From Oscillospiraceae bacterium (lineage in GTDB: Bacteria > Bacillota > Clostridia > Oscillospirales > Ruminococcaceae), in contig JAISBB010000001.1 of assembly GCA_031266415.1 (NCBI GenBank), positions 157,556-221,555 of the forward strand: 64,000 nt of DNA, in the 5' to 3' direction. How positions within the stretch are numbered: position 1 is the first letter of the stretch; each line of letters opens with the position of its first letter. A model generated the notes under the pieces. The model saw nothing but the letters and a program-made list of their open reading frames with translations, was not told where the DNA came from and made no database searches. Both the position numbers and the translations under genes were made by a program. Below, piece by piece: positions 51,088 to 60,387 of this stretch.

Positions 51088-51663
51088 ATGATATTAACAA
51101 TAACTTCACTCATTCGTACATTCCTCTCCACTGAAGAAATTAAACAAATTGAAAAAACTTTTTTTAAACTTTCAAATTGGGCTAACTTTTCTAATAATGT
51201 AAGCATATTAACATGTGACTCACTAGAAGAATTGGCACAAAAAACAAAAGTACCTTCCCTACCAGCATGGGTTATTGCAACCAACCAAGGAACTTGCGTA
51301 TTTCTTTTAAAGCCCACACACTGGCCAAAAAAAAAAGAATATAGTGTTACGCAAATATGTATACACGAACTAACCCATGTAATAATTAACAACGCCATAC
51401 AAAATTGCCCACTATGGCTTAACGAAGGACTGGCTTGTTTTTATGCTAATCAAATTTCAACTATAATAAACAACAACACACTAACAATCAATCCCTACAA
51501 CGCTACTTACGATAATGGGCTTTATTCCATAAGCGGAAAAACTATTTGGCTCCTGATGAAGAAATATGGCGAAGCCTTTATCTTAAACCGAATAAAAAGC
51601 AGTTCTAACATACGCACAGATGACATTTTGGGGTACAACGCATTGAACAATTTAATAAAATAA
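51088..51663 (+). CDS. Putative zinc metallopeptidase (HExxH, MA clan)
   Basis: About 191 residues. The active-site helix ICIHELTHVIINNA gives HExxH, and the third ligand Glu comes 19 residues on in LWLNEGLACFYANQ, as in peptidase MA-like gluzincins. No signal peptide is evident from the ATG at 51088 (GGTGG upstream). It is divergent from the maturase gene with only about 115 bp between, so leader removal of the Cys-rich peptides is an attractive but unproved role. A strong inverted repeat follows it. Confidence 0.75.
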   Translation: MILTITSLIRTFLSTEEIKQIEKTFFKLSNWANFSNNVSILTCDSLEELAQKTKVPSLPAWVIATNQGTCVFLLKPTHWPKKKEYSVTQICIHELTHVIINNAIQNCPLWLNEGLACFYANQISTIINNNTLTINPYNATYDNGLYSISGKTIWLLMKKYGEAFILNRIKSSSNIRTDDILGYNALNNLIK

Positions 51664-51790
51664 CGCACTTTACAAAAGTTTTTATTTTGCACCTATCTTA
51701 AAATCTAGGCTAACATAAATTCAAACAAAAAAACAAGATAGCTTGTCGAATTCGACTTTCCTTCGCCCCCATTTTTAACTCCATTCTATT

Positions 51791-51871
51791 AAGATAAAAA
51801 TACATATATCCAAATTAAAAAGCCCCATCTTACTTGGGGCTTTTTAATTTGGATATATGTATTTTTATCTT
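51791..51871. repeat. Perfect 36-bp inverted repeat with 9-nt loop
   Basis: The arm 51791-51826 is exactly complementary to 51836-51871, separated by ATCTTACTT. The inner part (AAAAAGCCCC/GGGGCTTTTT) looks like a bidirectional intrinsic terminator between the peptidase gene (plus) and tRNA-Pro (minus). The outer 26 bp of perfect AT-rich pairing is far longer than termination needs. Confidence 0.9.
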
Positions 51872-51930
51872 CCACGTTATATACGTCGAAATGTTTTCAT
51901 CACTTCAAGCATCTTGAATCCATCAATCAA

Positions 51931-52007
51931 TGGTCGAGGCGACAGGACTCGAACCTGCGACATCTTGGTCCCAAACCAAGCACTCTACCAAACTGAGCTA
52001 CGCCTCG
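51931..52007 (-). tRNA. tRNA-Pro (TGG)
   Basis: On the minus strand acceptor arms CGAGGCG and CGCCTCG pair, followed by A and an encoded CCA. The anticodon loop TTTGGGA gives TGG. The T arm contains GCAGGTTCGAGTCCTGT. Confidence 0.95.
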
Positions 52008-52025
52008 AAATATTATTTGCGCCGT

Positions 52026-52110
52026 TGGTGTGGGTAACAGGACTTGAACCTGCACGATTTTACTCACTAGCGTCTGAGGCTAGCGCGTCTGCCTATTCCG
52101 CCATACCCAC
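52026..52110 (-). tRNA. tRNA-Leu (CAG)
   Basis: Acceptor arms GTGGGTA and TACCCAC pair, with A and CCA encoded. The anticodon stem-loop CTAGC-CTCAGAC-GCTAG gives CAG, and an extra arm of moderate length follows. It lies 18 bp upstream of tRNA-Pro on the same strand. Confidence 0.95.
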
Positions 52111-52136
52111 TTAAACAATGCTGTCCCAAACTCCAA

Positions 52137-52167
52137 AACCGGGGCGAGCAACAAACTCTCCCCGGTT
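52137..52167 (-). terminator. Terminator after the ATP/ADP translocase gene
   Basis: AACCGGGG (52137-52144) pairs with CCCCGGTT (52160-52167). On the minus strand the stem is followed by TTGG, with TTTT formed across the stem end. It separates tlc from the downstream tRNA-Leu. Confidence 0.6.
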
Positions 52168-52180
52168 CTTGTAAATTTAA

Positions 52181-53755
52181 CTATGCGTTCGCTTTTGCCA
52201 CAGTAGCTTTTTCCTCTTTTTCTTCACGGGCACGTTCTTCCAATTTTTTTGTAACTCTCGGATTAATTTTTAACACAGCAAAAATCCAAACACCAACAAT
52301 CGTGAACATCATACCCATTACAATTCTCATATTCCCAGGGTCTACAACTTTCTCTCCAAACCACTTTGCATTCGTTAAAATCATCACAATTGTTGCACCA
52401 CTACCTTTTCCAAGGCGTCCGCCAATAACCTCAACAGCAGCTTGCGCTTTAAGCTTCTCATCGGACTCCAGTGGGAGATATGCCATATTCTTTGTTGAAT
52501 CAAACAGAGAATATTTCACGCCCTTTGAACACGCAATTTGGTACATACCCAATGTAACACAAGCATTCAACAAACTTATCCCCCAAATCATGCCACCTTC
52601 ACCAATTTTTTCTTTATAGAGCATTAATGCAAAGAAAACCGCCACAGTAACACCTGTAAAAATTGGAGTAACCAAAGCAGAAGTCCTCCACTTCCCACTC
52701 TTCAATACATTAGCACCAACAATCATTATAATCATTGTTAATAACCCGGTCCTCTTTGAGACCCCGCCCATAAATTCGTTATAAGCGTTGCCCTCAGGGA
52801 ACCGCAGTTTAACCTGAGCTTTCCAAATAATTTCGTTCAGGTGCAACGACATACCATAGCACAACACCAACAATGCTATTAAGAGAATATACGGATTTGT
52901 AAGTACGTAAACAAAACTTTCGGCAACCCCCATTTTCGGCTTGGATTTCTTTTTCCCCATACCAGGTGAATACAGTTTGGGGTCTGTTAATACATTTCTT
53001 TGCATCCACGCATAAGTAAACAGTGCCACAATAGCACAACTCAAAATACACAACATTTGCAATTTAAGATTCGAGCCAAAGGCCAACATTTCGTTGCCCC
53101 CAGCCTCCACTGTTTTTTTTGCCTTTCGCGAAAAACTCTCAACCAATTCTCCAGAGGCAAGCAATCCCAAATTCCCAAAGAAACCGAAAAGGCTATAAAA
53201 TCTTGGAGCCTCTGTTGTTTTCGTAATTTCATTGGCAAATTGCCAAAAGAGAAGAGAAATAACAGCGGCACCCCATAACTCTGCTAAAACATAAGCTAAT
53301 GAATACGTCCAATTGGTGAAACATGGAATAATCCAGTGTAACCATGGCACTTTTGTGCGCGCAGCTTCAATAAATTCAGCAGAACCATGTAAATATTCTA
53401 CATTGGGAAACAAAACAAATCCAAACAATAAAAAATAAGAAACAAAAAAGATTATAACACTATAAAATACTTTTGCAGCAGAAACCTTATTGGCCAATTT
53501 TACAAAGGCCGCCATAAACAAAAAGGAACAAGGAATAACAATCCACGTTTTAAGCGAAGAAATCATTTCTGTTCCTCCACCAGTTGCGAAAGACTGAATT
53601 AGGGTATCTTTCAAATCTCGCAACAATGTATATGTAAATAACATACAAATCATCAACAAAGACATTGGCAAAAATTTCTTCAACTCAAAATTATAAATTG
53701 GCCAAAACATAGACCGCAACCTGCCAAACTGCCGTTGCCCACCCTTGTCTTCCAT
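52181..53755 (-). CDS. tlc: ATP/ADP translocase (Tlc/NTT nucleotide transporter)
   Basis: A 524-residue, about twelve-helix transporter of the NTT family, which exchanges host ATP for bacterial ADP or imports other nucleotides. Family marks: FTYTLLRDLKDTLIQSFATG near residue 40 (with the conserved Lys), LAYVLAELWGAAVISLLFWQ near 155 (Glu), SLHLNEIIWKAQVK near 305 (Glu) and GGRLGKGSGATIVM near 460 (Lys). The final 25 residues are charged and Ala-rich. The ATG follows AAAGGA. NTTs are known mainly from Chlamydiae, Rickettsiales and similar intracellular lineages, and from plastids. Its presence beside clostridial genes suggests transfer and an intracellular life. Confidence 0.93.
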   Translation of the reverse strand: MEDKGGQRQFGRLRSMFWPIYNFELKKFLPMSLLMICMLFTYTLLRDLKDTLIQSFATGGGTEMISSLKTWIVIPCSFLFMAAFVKLANKVSAAKVFYSVIIFFVSYFLLFGFVLFPNVEYLHGSAEFIEAARTKVPWLHWIIPCFTNWTYSLAYVLAELWGAAVISLLFWQFANEITKTTEAPRFYSLFGFFGNLGLLASGELVESFSRKAKKTVEAGGNEMLAFGSNLKLQMLCILSCAIVALFTYAWMQRNVLTDPKLYSPGMGKKKSKPKMGVAESFVYVLTNPYILLIALLVLCYGMSLHLNEIIWKAQVKLRFPEGNAYNEFMGGVSKRTGLLTMIIMIVGANVLKSGKWRTSALVTPIFTGVTVAVFFALMLYKEKIGEGGMIWGISLLNACVTLGMYQIACSKGVKYSLFDSTKNMAYLPLESDEKLKAQAAVEVIGGRLGKGSGATIVMILTNAKWFGEKVVDPGNMRIVMGMMFTIVGVWIFAVLKINPRVTKKLEERAREEKEEKATVAKANA

Positions 53756-53817
53756 ATATTAAACATTCCTTTCACTACACTTCTTAAAATATAATAACTT
53801 AGTGAAATTTTAAATCG

Positions 53818-54327
53818 CTACTCTCGGAGTGTTTTCTCAAATTTAACCTTCTTCAAAAATGGTCGTTCCAAAAATCTTTTAATACGCAATAACCACTCCT
53901 TTTCGCGCTCAAGTGGCTGAACTAAAATAGTTATAATTCCGACCAGATTTCCACCTAAAATATCAGTGTAAATCTGGTCGCCAATTACAGCAACTCGCGA
54001 CTTACAACACCCTAATTTATTAAGGAGAATTTTAAAACCACGGCCCAATGGTTTGCGTGCCCGGCACACATATTGCAACTCTAAAGCACTTGCAAACTCT
54101 TTCACTTTTGCAGATTTATTATTTGAAATTATTGCAGCAACAATTCCCGCCTTCTTTAGCATACTCACCCAGCCAAAAACTTCGCTGTATAATTTTTGCC
54201 CATTATGCCCTGTTAAAGTATTATCAACATCCAAGAGCAGAAATTCCACCCCCATATTTTTGATATCTTTCACCGAGATATTCCAAATGCGATCGAAAAC
54301 ATAATCTGGCAAAAACACCTTGAACAA
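53818..54327 (-). CDS. yqeG: YqeG-family HAD phosphatase
   Basis: A 169-residue HAD-IIIA phosphatase. Motif I is FLLLDVDNTLTGHNG, motif II SNNKSAKV, motif III Lys in ARKPLGRGF, and motif IV VAVIGDQIYTDILGGN. In Firmicutes yqeG usually sits with yqeH and aroE; here it is between tlc and rpsU. A TTG start is likely. The physiological substrate is not clear. Confidence 0.9.
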   Translation of the reverse strand: MFKVFLPDYVFDRIWNISVKDIKNMGVEFLLLDVDNTLTGHNGQKLYSEVFGWVSMLKKAGIVAAIISNNKSAKVKEFASALELQYVCRARKPLGRGFKILLNKLGCCKSRVAVIGDQIYTDILGGNLVGIITILVQPLEREKEWLLRIKRFLERPFLKKVKFEKTLRE

Positions 54328-54348
54328 ATTTAATCTCTCTCAATCTCT

Positions 54349-54522
54349 TTAATATTTACGCTTTCTTGCAGCTTCTGATTTTTTTTTGCGCCGCACAGAA
54401 GGCTTTTCATAACGCGCCCGTCTGCGAACTTCAGAAAGAACGCCAGATTTTGCACACTGCCTTTTAAATCTTTTTAAAATGTTATCTATTGATTCATTAT
54501 CTTTCACATGAACTTCTGCCAC
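54349..54522 (-). CDS. rpsU: 30S ribosomal protein S21
   Basis: A short gene of 57 codons: [20 protein letters not shown], then [20 protein letters not shown] and [17 protein letters not shown], the full S21 pattern. GTG start with GGAGG about 11 nt upstream. It lies 22 bp upstream of yqeG in the same orientation. Confidence 0.93.
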   Translation of the reverse strand: MAEVHVKDNESIDNILKRFKRQCAKSGVLSEVRRRARYEKPSVRRKKKSEAARKRKY

Positions 54523-54610
54523 ACTATTCGCCCCCTCCCGTAAACCACCACAAACATCAGTTCAGCTTTTCCTTTGGGCCCCGAGAATACAAACAACAAA
54601 CAAAATAAAC

Positions 54611-55009
54611 TTACCTTTTAGAAAATTGAGGCGCTCTTCTTGCCGCCTTAAGACCATATTTTTTACGCTCTTTCATTCTTGGGTCTCTGGTTAAAAATCC
54701 CTCTTTTTTAAGAACTGGTCTAAGGCCTACTTCAAGTTCAAGCAATGCACGCGCCACCCCATGCCGAATTGCACCAGCCTGCCCCGAAACTCCACCACCA
54801 AGAACTCTAACAACAACATCAAATTTCCCCATTGTTTTGGTAAGTTCCAAAGGTTGTCTGACTATTAATTTTAAAGTCTCAGTTCCAAAATAATCATCAA
54901 TCGGCCGGTTATTTATTATAATTTTACCTGTTCCATCGTAAAGCCTAACGCGTGCAACAGATTTTTTTCTTCTTCCTGTTCCATAAAAAAATGGGCATTC
55001 ACTATACAT
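54611..55009 (-). CDS. rpsI: 30S ribosomal protein S9
   Basis: 132 residues with [20 protein letters not shown] at the start, [20 protein letters not shown] in the middle and the ending [22 protein letters not shown] motif ([18 protein letters not shown] here), whose last Lys-Arg reaches the P site. It follows rplM by 43 bp in the usual rplM-rpsI pair. Confidence 0.95.
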   Translation of the reverse strand: MYSECPFFYGTGRRKKSVARVRLYDGTGKIIINNRPIDDYFGTETLKLIVRQPLELTKTMGKFDVVVRVLGGGVSGQAGAIRHGVARALLELEVGLRPVLKKEGFLTRDPRMKERKKYGLKAARRAPQFSKR

Positions 55010-55052
55010 TAAAAAACCTCACTGTTCAATATTTTAATTACTTTCAAAAAAT

Positions 55053-55481
55053 TTAATTTCCAAAAAGAACTGGTTGTTGCGCCGCATGCTTGTGCTCACA
55101 ACCGGAGTAAACTCTTACCCTGGTCAATGACTTTCTTCCAATTGAATTTTTGGGCAGCATCCCTTTAATTGCTAACATAACCGCTTTTTCTGGTTTTTTC
55201 TCCATTAAAATTTTATAGCTGATTTCTTTTAAACCACCAACCCAGCCGGTGTGATATCTATAAAATTTTTGTTGCAATTTCCTGCCGGTTAATACAATTT
55301 TTCCTGCATTTAAAACAATCACATGATCACCACAATCAACATGTGGTGTATAATTTGGCCGATGTTTCCCCATAAGTAAACGAGCAATTTCCCCCGCCAA
55401 GCGTCCCAATGACATATTGGCAGCATCAACCACATGCCATTTTCGCTCAACTCTTTCTTTTGTTAGCATATATGTAGACAT
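55053..55481 (-). CDS. rplM: 50S ribosomal protein L13
   Basis: L13 begins MSTYMLTKERVERKWHVVDA, followed by LGRLAGEIARLLMGKHRPNY, HVDCGDHVIVLNAGKIVLTG and LPKNSIGRKSLTRVRVYSGC. The ATG at 55481 is chosen from the family start; the frame is open to 55640 but that part overlaps the promoter and leader. 142 residues. Confidence 0.94.
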   Translation of the reverse strand: MSTYMLTKERVERKWHVVDAANMSLGRLAGEIARLLMGKHRPNYTPHVDCGDHVIVLNAGKIVLTGRKLQQKFYRYHTGWVGGLKEISYKILMEKKPEKAVMLAIKGMLPKNSIGRKSLTRVRVYSGCEHKHAAQQPVLFGN

Positions 55482-55598
55482 AACCACGCGCCCGCCGTCG
55501 GCCAAACTTTGTGCCGTCAACAGCGACCTTTGCTCCTCTCTTTTGTTTCTTTTCAAAAATAGTTGTTCCATTTTTGCAGCATCACGGAACAGAAACAC
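55482..55598 (-). promoter_or_regulatory. Leader of rplM-rpsI, possible ribosomal-protein regulatory element
   Basis: The likely transcript start near 55598 leaves about 117 nt before rplM. This leader is more GC-rich near its 3' end (GCCGACGGCGGGCGCG) and contains several complementary tracts. Firmicute rplM mRNAs often carry an L13 leader for autoregulation; a fit to that structure was not tested here. Confidence 0.4.
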
Positions 55599-55604
55599 CG
55601 TATC

Positions 55605-55633
55605 ATTATAAACGCAAAAACGAACTGTGTCAA
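55605..55633 (-). promoter_or_regulatory. Sigma-A-type promoter of rplM-rpsI
   Basis: On the minus strand TTGACA (55633-55628), a 17-bp spacer and TATAAT (55610-55605), a consensus match. It lies inside the open frame upstream of rplM, which supports the later rplM start. Confidence 0.8.
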
Positions 55634-55876
55634 TCCACAATTAGATAGATAACACGAATTCATTTAAAAATATAAAAATAAAGGCACTTGCGCTACTTAA
55701 GTTCTCTCAATTATGCCATTAATTTCAACACATATAATTCTAAATTAATTTATTAAACGGCATTTTTGCACAAACTTTCCTCTTTTAAAAAAATGTGATG
55801 GCTGCAAAAACGCACCCACCAACATAACAACCCTAAACACGAGTTGCCTTCAATTAAACTGTCTTTAACCAAATAC

Positions 55877-56137
55877 TTACCTAGGTTCGACAATCAACCT
55901 TATTGCTGTTCTTTCTTCTCCATCAATTACTACACTGGTAAATGCTGGGATACAAACTACATCAAGCCCTGTTGGCGCTAAATAACCGCGCGCAATGGCA
56001 ATGGCCTTAATTGCTTGATTTGCTGCACCAGCACCAACAGCCTGTACTTCCACCATTCCCTTCTCACGGATTACACCAGCAATCGCACCTGCTACAGAAT
56101 TTGGAACAGATTTTGCTGAAACCTTAAGTATTTCCAT
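55877..56137 (-). CDS. spoVS: Stage V sporulation protein S
   Basis: SpoVS is a small Alba-like protein needed for spore-coat formation in Bacillus but also found in non-sporulating bacteria. The 86 residues include LKVSAKSVPNSVAGAIAGVI, VEVQAVGAGAANQAIKAIAI and PAFTSVVIDGEERTAIRLIV. The ATG at 56137 follows GGAGG and AAGGA; the frame opens to 56164. No sporulation genes are otherwise visible in this window. Confidence 0.93.
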   Translation of the reverse strand: MEILKVSAKSVPNSVAGAIAGVIREKGMVEVQAVGAGAANQAIKAIAIARGYLAPTGLDVVCIPAFTSVVIDGEERTAIRLIVEPR

Positions 56138-56449
56138 TTTCCTTGATGCCTCCCCAAATTGCATTCAATATTTATTACCCTATGGTATAACGTTTGCTCG
56201 CAAAAATCAAGTGTTTCTTTCTTCTTAAATTTTTCTATAATTTGCTATTAATTTCGTACAATATAGCAATGTCGTGCCAATTGTTTTGTTATTTAGAATA
56301 CTTTTGTATTTTTCATCCTATATGAAATGCTTAATATGTTAAATAACAACAAATATATGCAGAATATTTAACTCTGCTCAAAAAGTCATTTTCAACTGCC
56401 AAAAGCAAACTTTTTGTGAATTAGTTACTATTATTGCTCAACAAGTGGG
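56138..56449. other. AT-rich intergenic region spoVS / yqeY
   Basis: About 310 bp with no supportable ORF. It presumably holds the spoVS promoter (TTATAC/TATACC-like sequences on the minus strand near 56180) and the end of the yqeY transcript. No strong hairpin is seen. Confidence 0.5.
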
Positions 56450-56893
56450 TTATTTAAGCATATTTTCCACCATTTTATTTGCTATTTCCATGTCTGCTCG
56501 ATCCTTTAGCTCCGGCATTACCGCACGCATAATCGCCCCTTTATCTTTCATTTCTGGTTTCAAGATATTTAACCTAGAAATTGTTTTCTCTATAATTTTT
56601 TTAATTTCACTATCTGCCATTAAACGAGGAGCAAATTCAGAAAATATGTTAATTCGGCTATTACATTCATCAATAACATCTTGCCTGCCATTCGCCTCCC
56701 TTAATGTTTCCCTCGTTTGCTTAATTTCTTTTACAATTACGGCATTTTCTTCACTTTCTGTAAGTTCTGCACGTTTATCTATAAACCTTGCTTTTAATGC
56801 CGCCAATAACAAAGAAAGCGCATTTTTTCTTGTTATATTCTTCTCTTTAAGGGCCACCATCATTTCAGTTCTAATTAAATCAATTTTTGACAT
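56450..56893 (-). CDS. yqeY: GatB/YqeY-domain protein
   Basis: 147 residues, helical, matching YqeY: MSKIDLIRTEMMVALKEKNI, LSLLLAALKARFIDKRAELT, IKQTRETLREANGRQDVID and EMKDKGAIMRAVMPELKDRA. The domain is the tRNA-binding tail module of GatB and can affect tRNA-dependent amidation; the free-standing protein's role is poorly known. The ATG at 56893 follows GGAGAA. In many Firmicutes it follows rpsU; here it lies apart. Confidence 0.9.
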   Translation of the reverse strand: MSKIDLIRTEMMVALKEKNITRKNALSLLLAALKARFIDKRAELTESEENAVIVKEIKQTRETLREANGRQDVIDECNSRINIFSEFAPRLMADSEIKKIIEKTISRLNILKPEMKDKGAIMRAVMPELKDRADMEIANKMVENMLK

Positions 56894-56936
56894 CAAACAT
56901 TCTCCATTTCATTAAAAATTATCGAAACAAAAAGCA

Positions 56937-56977
56937 AAATCAACCCCTCGCAGCTAGCGCGCCAAAGGAGTTGATTT
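56937..56977 (-). terminator. Terminator after tuf
   Basis: AAATCAAC...CT (56937-56948) pairs with AG..GTTGATTT (56966-56977), with a GC-rich inner part containing GCTAGC and GGCGCGC. On the minus strand TTTTGCTTTTTG follows. It ends the str operon. Confidence 0.7.
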
Positions 56978-57027
56978 AACAATCTATTACGACTCTTCTA
57001 CATACCCATTACCAAAGGAAAGCAACA

Positions 57028-58224
57028 TTATTCAACAGACACAACAACCCCAGAACCAACCGTTCTGCCACCTTCACGAATAGCAAAACGTAACCCCGCT
57101 TCTATTGCAACAGGAGTAATCAATTCCACATCAATTTCAACATTATCCCCCGGCATGCACATTTCAACACCAGCAGGTAATGTTACAACCCCGGTAACAT
57201 CTGTTGTTCTAAGATAAAATTGGGGCCGGTAATTGTTAAAGAATGGCGTGTGTCGCCCGCCTTCTTCCTTCTTCAAAACATAAACCTGTCCTTTAAATTT
57301 TGTGTGTGGTTTTATTGAACCTGGCTTGCAAAGAACTTGGCCGCGTTGAATATCGGCTCGCTGAATTCCACGCAACAAAATACCAACGTTGTCACCTGCT
57401 TCTGCATAATCTAAGATCTTTCTGAACATTTCAACCCCGGTAACCGTAGTTTTTTGACTATCTTTTATTCCAACCAATTCAATTTCTTCGCCAACTTTCA
57501 CTTTGCCACGTTCAACACGGCCGGTTGCAACAGTACCGCGCCCGGTGATTGTGAAAACATCTTCCACTGGTAACAAAAACGGCAAGTCTGACTGACGCGT
57601 TGGTGTTGGAATGTAGGCATCAACGGCCGCCATTAATTCAAGCACAGGCGCATAAACAGGGTCACTTGCATCAGTTGCACTAGATTCCAACATCGCCAAT
57701 GCAGACCCTCTAACAATTGGTGTTGCATCTCCTGGGAAATCGTAACTTGAAAGAAGGTCGCGAATTTCCATTTCAACCAAATCAAGAAGCTCCGAGTCAT
57801 CCACTTGGTCAACTTTATTCATGAAAACAACAATATAAGGCACTCCCACCTGGCGCGCAAGCACAATGTGCTCTCGTGTTTGTGGCATTGGACCATCTGC
57901 CGCAGAAACAACCAAAATTGCACCATCCATTTGCGCAGCACCAGTTATCATGTTTTTAACATAGTCGGCATGACCAGGGCAATCAACATGTGCATAATGC
58001 CGCGCCTCTGTTTGGTATTCCACGTGTGTTGTTGAAATGGTTATTCCGCGTTCGCGCTCTTCTGGTGCATTGTCTATTTGATTATAAGCTCTGGCCTCAG
58101 CCATTCCTTGCATAGCCAAAACTTTGGTGATTGCCGCTGTGAGTGTCGTTTTTCCATGGTCCACGTGTCCGATTGTACCAATGTTAACATGGGGTTTATT
58201 TCTCTCAAATTTTTCTTTTGCCAT
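57028..58224 (-). CDS. tuf: Elongation factor Tu
   Basis: EF-Tu delivers aminoacyl-tRNA to the ribosome. 398 residues. G1 is [17 protein letters not shown]2 includes RGITI, G3 [12 protein letters not shown]4 NKVDQVDD, and G5 RGSALA. Domains 2 and 3 are complete, ending [14 protein letters not shown]. It is the last gene of the rpsL-rpsG-fusA-tuf operon. The C-terminal side of domain 1 has a usual-length insert. Confidence 0.97.
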   Translation of the reverse strand: MAKEKFERNKPHVNIGTIGHVDHGKTTLTAAITKVLAMQGMAEARAYNQIDNAPEERERGITISTTHVEYQTEARHYAHVDCPGHADYVKNMITGAAQMDGAILVVSAADGPMPQTREHIVLARQVGVPYIVVFMNKVDQVDDSELLDLVEMEIRDLLSSYDFPGDATPIVRGSALAMLESSATDASDPVYAPVLELMAAVDAYIPTPTRQSDLPFLLPVEDVFTITGRGTVATGRVERGKVKVGEEIELVGIKDSQKTTVTGVEMFRKILDYAEAGDNVGILLRGIQRADIQRGQVLCKPGSIKPHTKFKGQVYVLKKEEGGRHTPFFNNYRPQFYLRTTDVTGVVTLPAGVEMCMPGDNVEIDVELITPVAIEAGLRFAIREGGRTVGSGVVVSVE

Positions 58225-58257
58225 TCTAATTTTCCTCCCTAAAAATTTTATTGTAAC

Positions 58258-60336
58258 TTATTTTTTTACATTATTGCTAACAATCCCCTCTGCGACTGAT
58301 TTCGGAACTTCTATATAATGGCTTGGCTCCATAACATACTGACCTCTTCCTTGGGTTCTGGAACGTAAATCTGTCGCATACCCAAACATTTCAGAAAGTG
58401 GCACAAGCGCATTCACATGGTGAACACCATTTCGCGCTTCCATTCCTTGAATTTGACCACGGCGTGAATTAAGGTCGCCAATAACATCTCCCATATATTC
58501 TTCTGGAACAATTGCACAAACTCTCATAATCGGTTCCAAAATTACAGGGTGCGCCTTTCGCATAGCTTCTTTAAAAGCTATTGAGCCTGCAATTTTAAAT
58601 GCCAGTTCAGAAGAATCTACTTCATGGAAAGAACCATCGTAAAGCTTTACAATACAATCCACAACGGGATAACCAGCTAACACACCAGCTTGCATTGCCC
58701 CGCGAATTCCTGCATCAACAGCTGGAATGTATTCTTTAGGGATTGCACCACCAACCACTTGATTAATAAATTCGTAACCCTTACCACTTTCATTCGGTTC
58801 TAATTTAATCTTTACATGGCCATATTGACCACGGCCACCAGATTGCCTTGCATATTTCTGATCAACATCAGCAGAACCTTTAACAGTTTCTTTATATGCC
58901 ACTTGTGGGTTACCGACGTTTGCTTCTACTTTAAATTCACGCAACAATCTATCTACAATAATCTCTAGATGTAGTTCCCCCATGCCCGCAATAATGGTTT
59001 GGCCAGTTTCTTCGTCTGTGTACATTCTGAAAGTAGGGTCCTCTTCTGCAAGTTTAGAAAGGCCAATGCTCATCTTTTCTTGCCCAATTTTAGTTTTGGG
59101 TTCAATTGCAACACGAATAACCGGTTCTGGGAATTCCATTGATTCAAGTATTATTGGCTTACGTTGATCACAAAGAGTGTCCCCTGTTGTTGTATTTTTA
59201 AGCCCAACAGCAGCTGCAATATCACCAGAATAACAAACATCAATATCTTTTCTGTTGTTTGCATGCATTTGCAAAATTCGACCTATGCGTTCTTGACCGT
59301 CTTTCGTGGCATTATAAACTATTGAACCAGCATTCACAGACCCAGAATATACTCGAAAAAAACAAAGTTTCCCAACATATGGGTCTGTTGCAATTTTAAA
59401 AGCTAATGCAGAAAAAGGACCTTCATCTGCAGATTCTCTTGTCTCTTGTTCGCCAGAGTCTGGATTAACACCAACAATTGCAGGAACGTCTATTGGCGAC
59501 GGCATATAATCCACAACGGCATCTAAAAGTTCCTGCACTCCTTTGTTGCGATAAGAAGTACCACACAAAACAGGAATAATGTGGTTAGAAATTGTTCCTT
59601 TGCGAATTCCATTTTTAAAATCAGCAACACTTAATTCCTCTCCAGAAAAATAACGATTCATTAACTCTTCATCTTGTTCTGCAACCGTTTCTAATAGTTG
59701 TGCACGATATTCCTTAGCTTGATCTTGAAGCTCTCTTGGAATTTCTTCCTTCCTAATATCTTTCCCAAGATCATCATAATGAATATAGGCACACATTTCC
59801 ACAAGATCCACAATCCCTTTAAAAGTGTCTTCTTTTCCTATTGGCAACTGAATGGGAACGGGATTACAATTTAATCTTTCTTTCATCATCTTCACAACAT
59901 TGAAAAAATCTGCACCCATAATATCCATTTTATTGACATAAGCCATCCTCGGAACTTTGTATTTATCTGCCTGCCGCCAAACTGTTTCAGATTGTGGCTC
60001 TACGGCACCTTTGGCACAAAACACTGTAACAGAACCATCTAAAACTCGAAGCGAACGTTCAACCTCTACTGTAAAATCCACGTGTCCTGGTGTATCAATA
60101 ATGTTTATACGGTACCCCTTCCAAAAAGCAGTTGTTGCCGCAGAAGTAATTGTAATTCCACGTTCTTGTTCTTGCTCCATCCAATCCATAGTGGCAGCAC
60201 CTTCATGAACTTCTCCGATTTTGTGAGTCCTTCCGGTATAAAACAAAATTCGTTCGGTTGTTGTTGTTTTGCCGGCATCAATATGCGCCATAATCCCAAT
60301 ATTGCGAGTTGATTCTAGCGAAACTTCTCTTGCCAT
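58258..60336 (-). CDS. fusA: Elongation factor G
   Basis: EF-G drives translocation. 692 residues. G1 is [20 protein letters not shown]2 [11 protein letters not shown]3 DTPGHVDFT and G4 NKMDIMG. Domain IV contains [18 protein letters not shown] and the tip region. Domain V ends with [20 protein letters not shown]. The ATG at 60336 is preferred over a GTG two codons earlier. Between rpsG and tuf as usual. Confidence 0.97.
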   Translation of the reverse strand: MAREVSLESTRNIGIMAHIDAGKTTTTERILFYTGRTHKIGEVHEGAATMDWMEQEQERGITITSAATTAFWKGYRINIIDTPGHVDFTVEVERSLRVLDGSVTVFCAKGAVEPQSETVWRQADKYKVPRMAYVNKMDIMGADFFNVVKMMKERLNCNPVPIQLPIGKEDTFKGIVDLVEMCAYIHYDDLGKDIRKEEIPRELQDQAKEYRAQLLETVAEQDEELMNRYFSGEELSVADFKNGIRKGTISNHIIPVLCGTSYRNKGVQELLDAVVDYMPSPIDVPAIVGVNPDSGEQETRESADEGPFSALAFKIATDPYVGKLCFFRVYSGSVNAGSIVYNATKDGQERIGRILQMHANNRKDIDVCYSGDIAAAVGLKNTTTGDTLCDQRKPIILESMEFPEPVIRVAIEPKTKIGQEKMSIGLSKLAEEDPTFRMYTDEETGQTIIAGMGELHLEIIVDRLLREFKVEANVGNPQVAYKETVKGSADVDQKYARQSGGRGQYGHVKIKLEPNESGKGYEFINQVVGGAIPKEYIPAVDAGIRGAMQAGVLAGYPVVDCIVKLYDGSFHEVDSSELAFKIAGSIAFKEAMRKAHPVILEPIMRVCAIVPEEYMGDVIGDLNSRRGQIQGMEARNGVHHVNALVPLSEMFGYATDLRSRTQGRGQYVMEPSHYIEVPKSVAEGIVSNNVKK

Positions 60337-60387
60337 ATTCACTAGTTAGGAAAATCCTAACAGGAATTCACCTCCTTCACTAAAAAT

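Noticed and set aside
51030..51398. Minus-strand 122-codon ORF overlapping the metallopeptidase
   Set aside because: It is antisense to the HExxH gene, which has clear family motifs; it also overlaps the maturase promoter region.
55482..55640. N-terminal extension of L13
   Set aside because: The frame overlaps a consensus promoter, and L13 homologues begin at the ATG at 55481.
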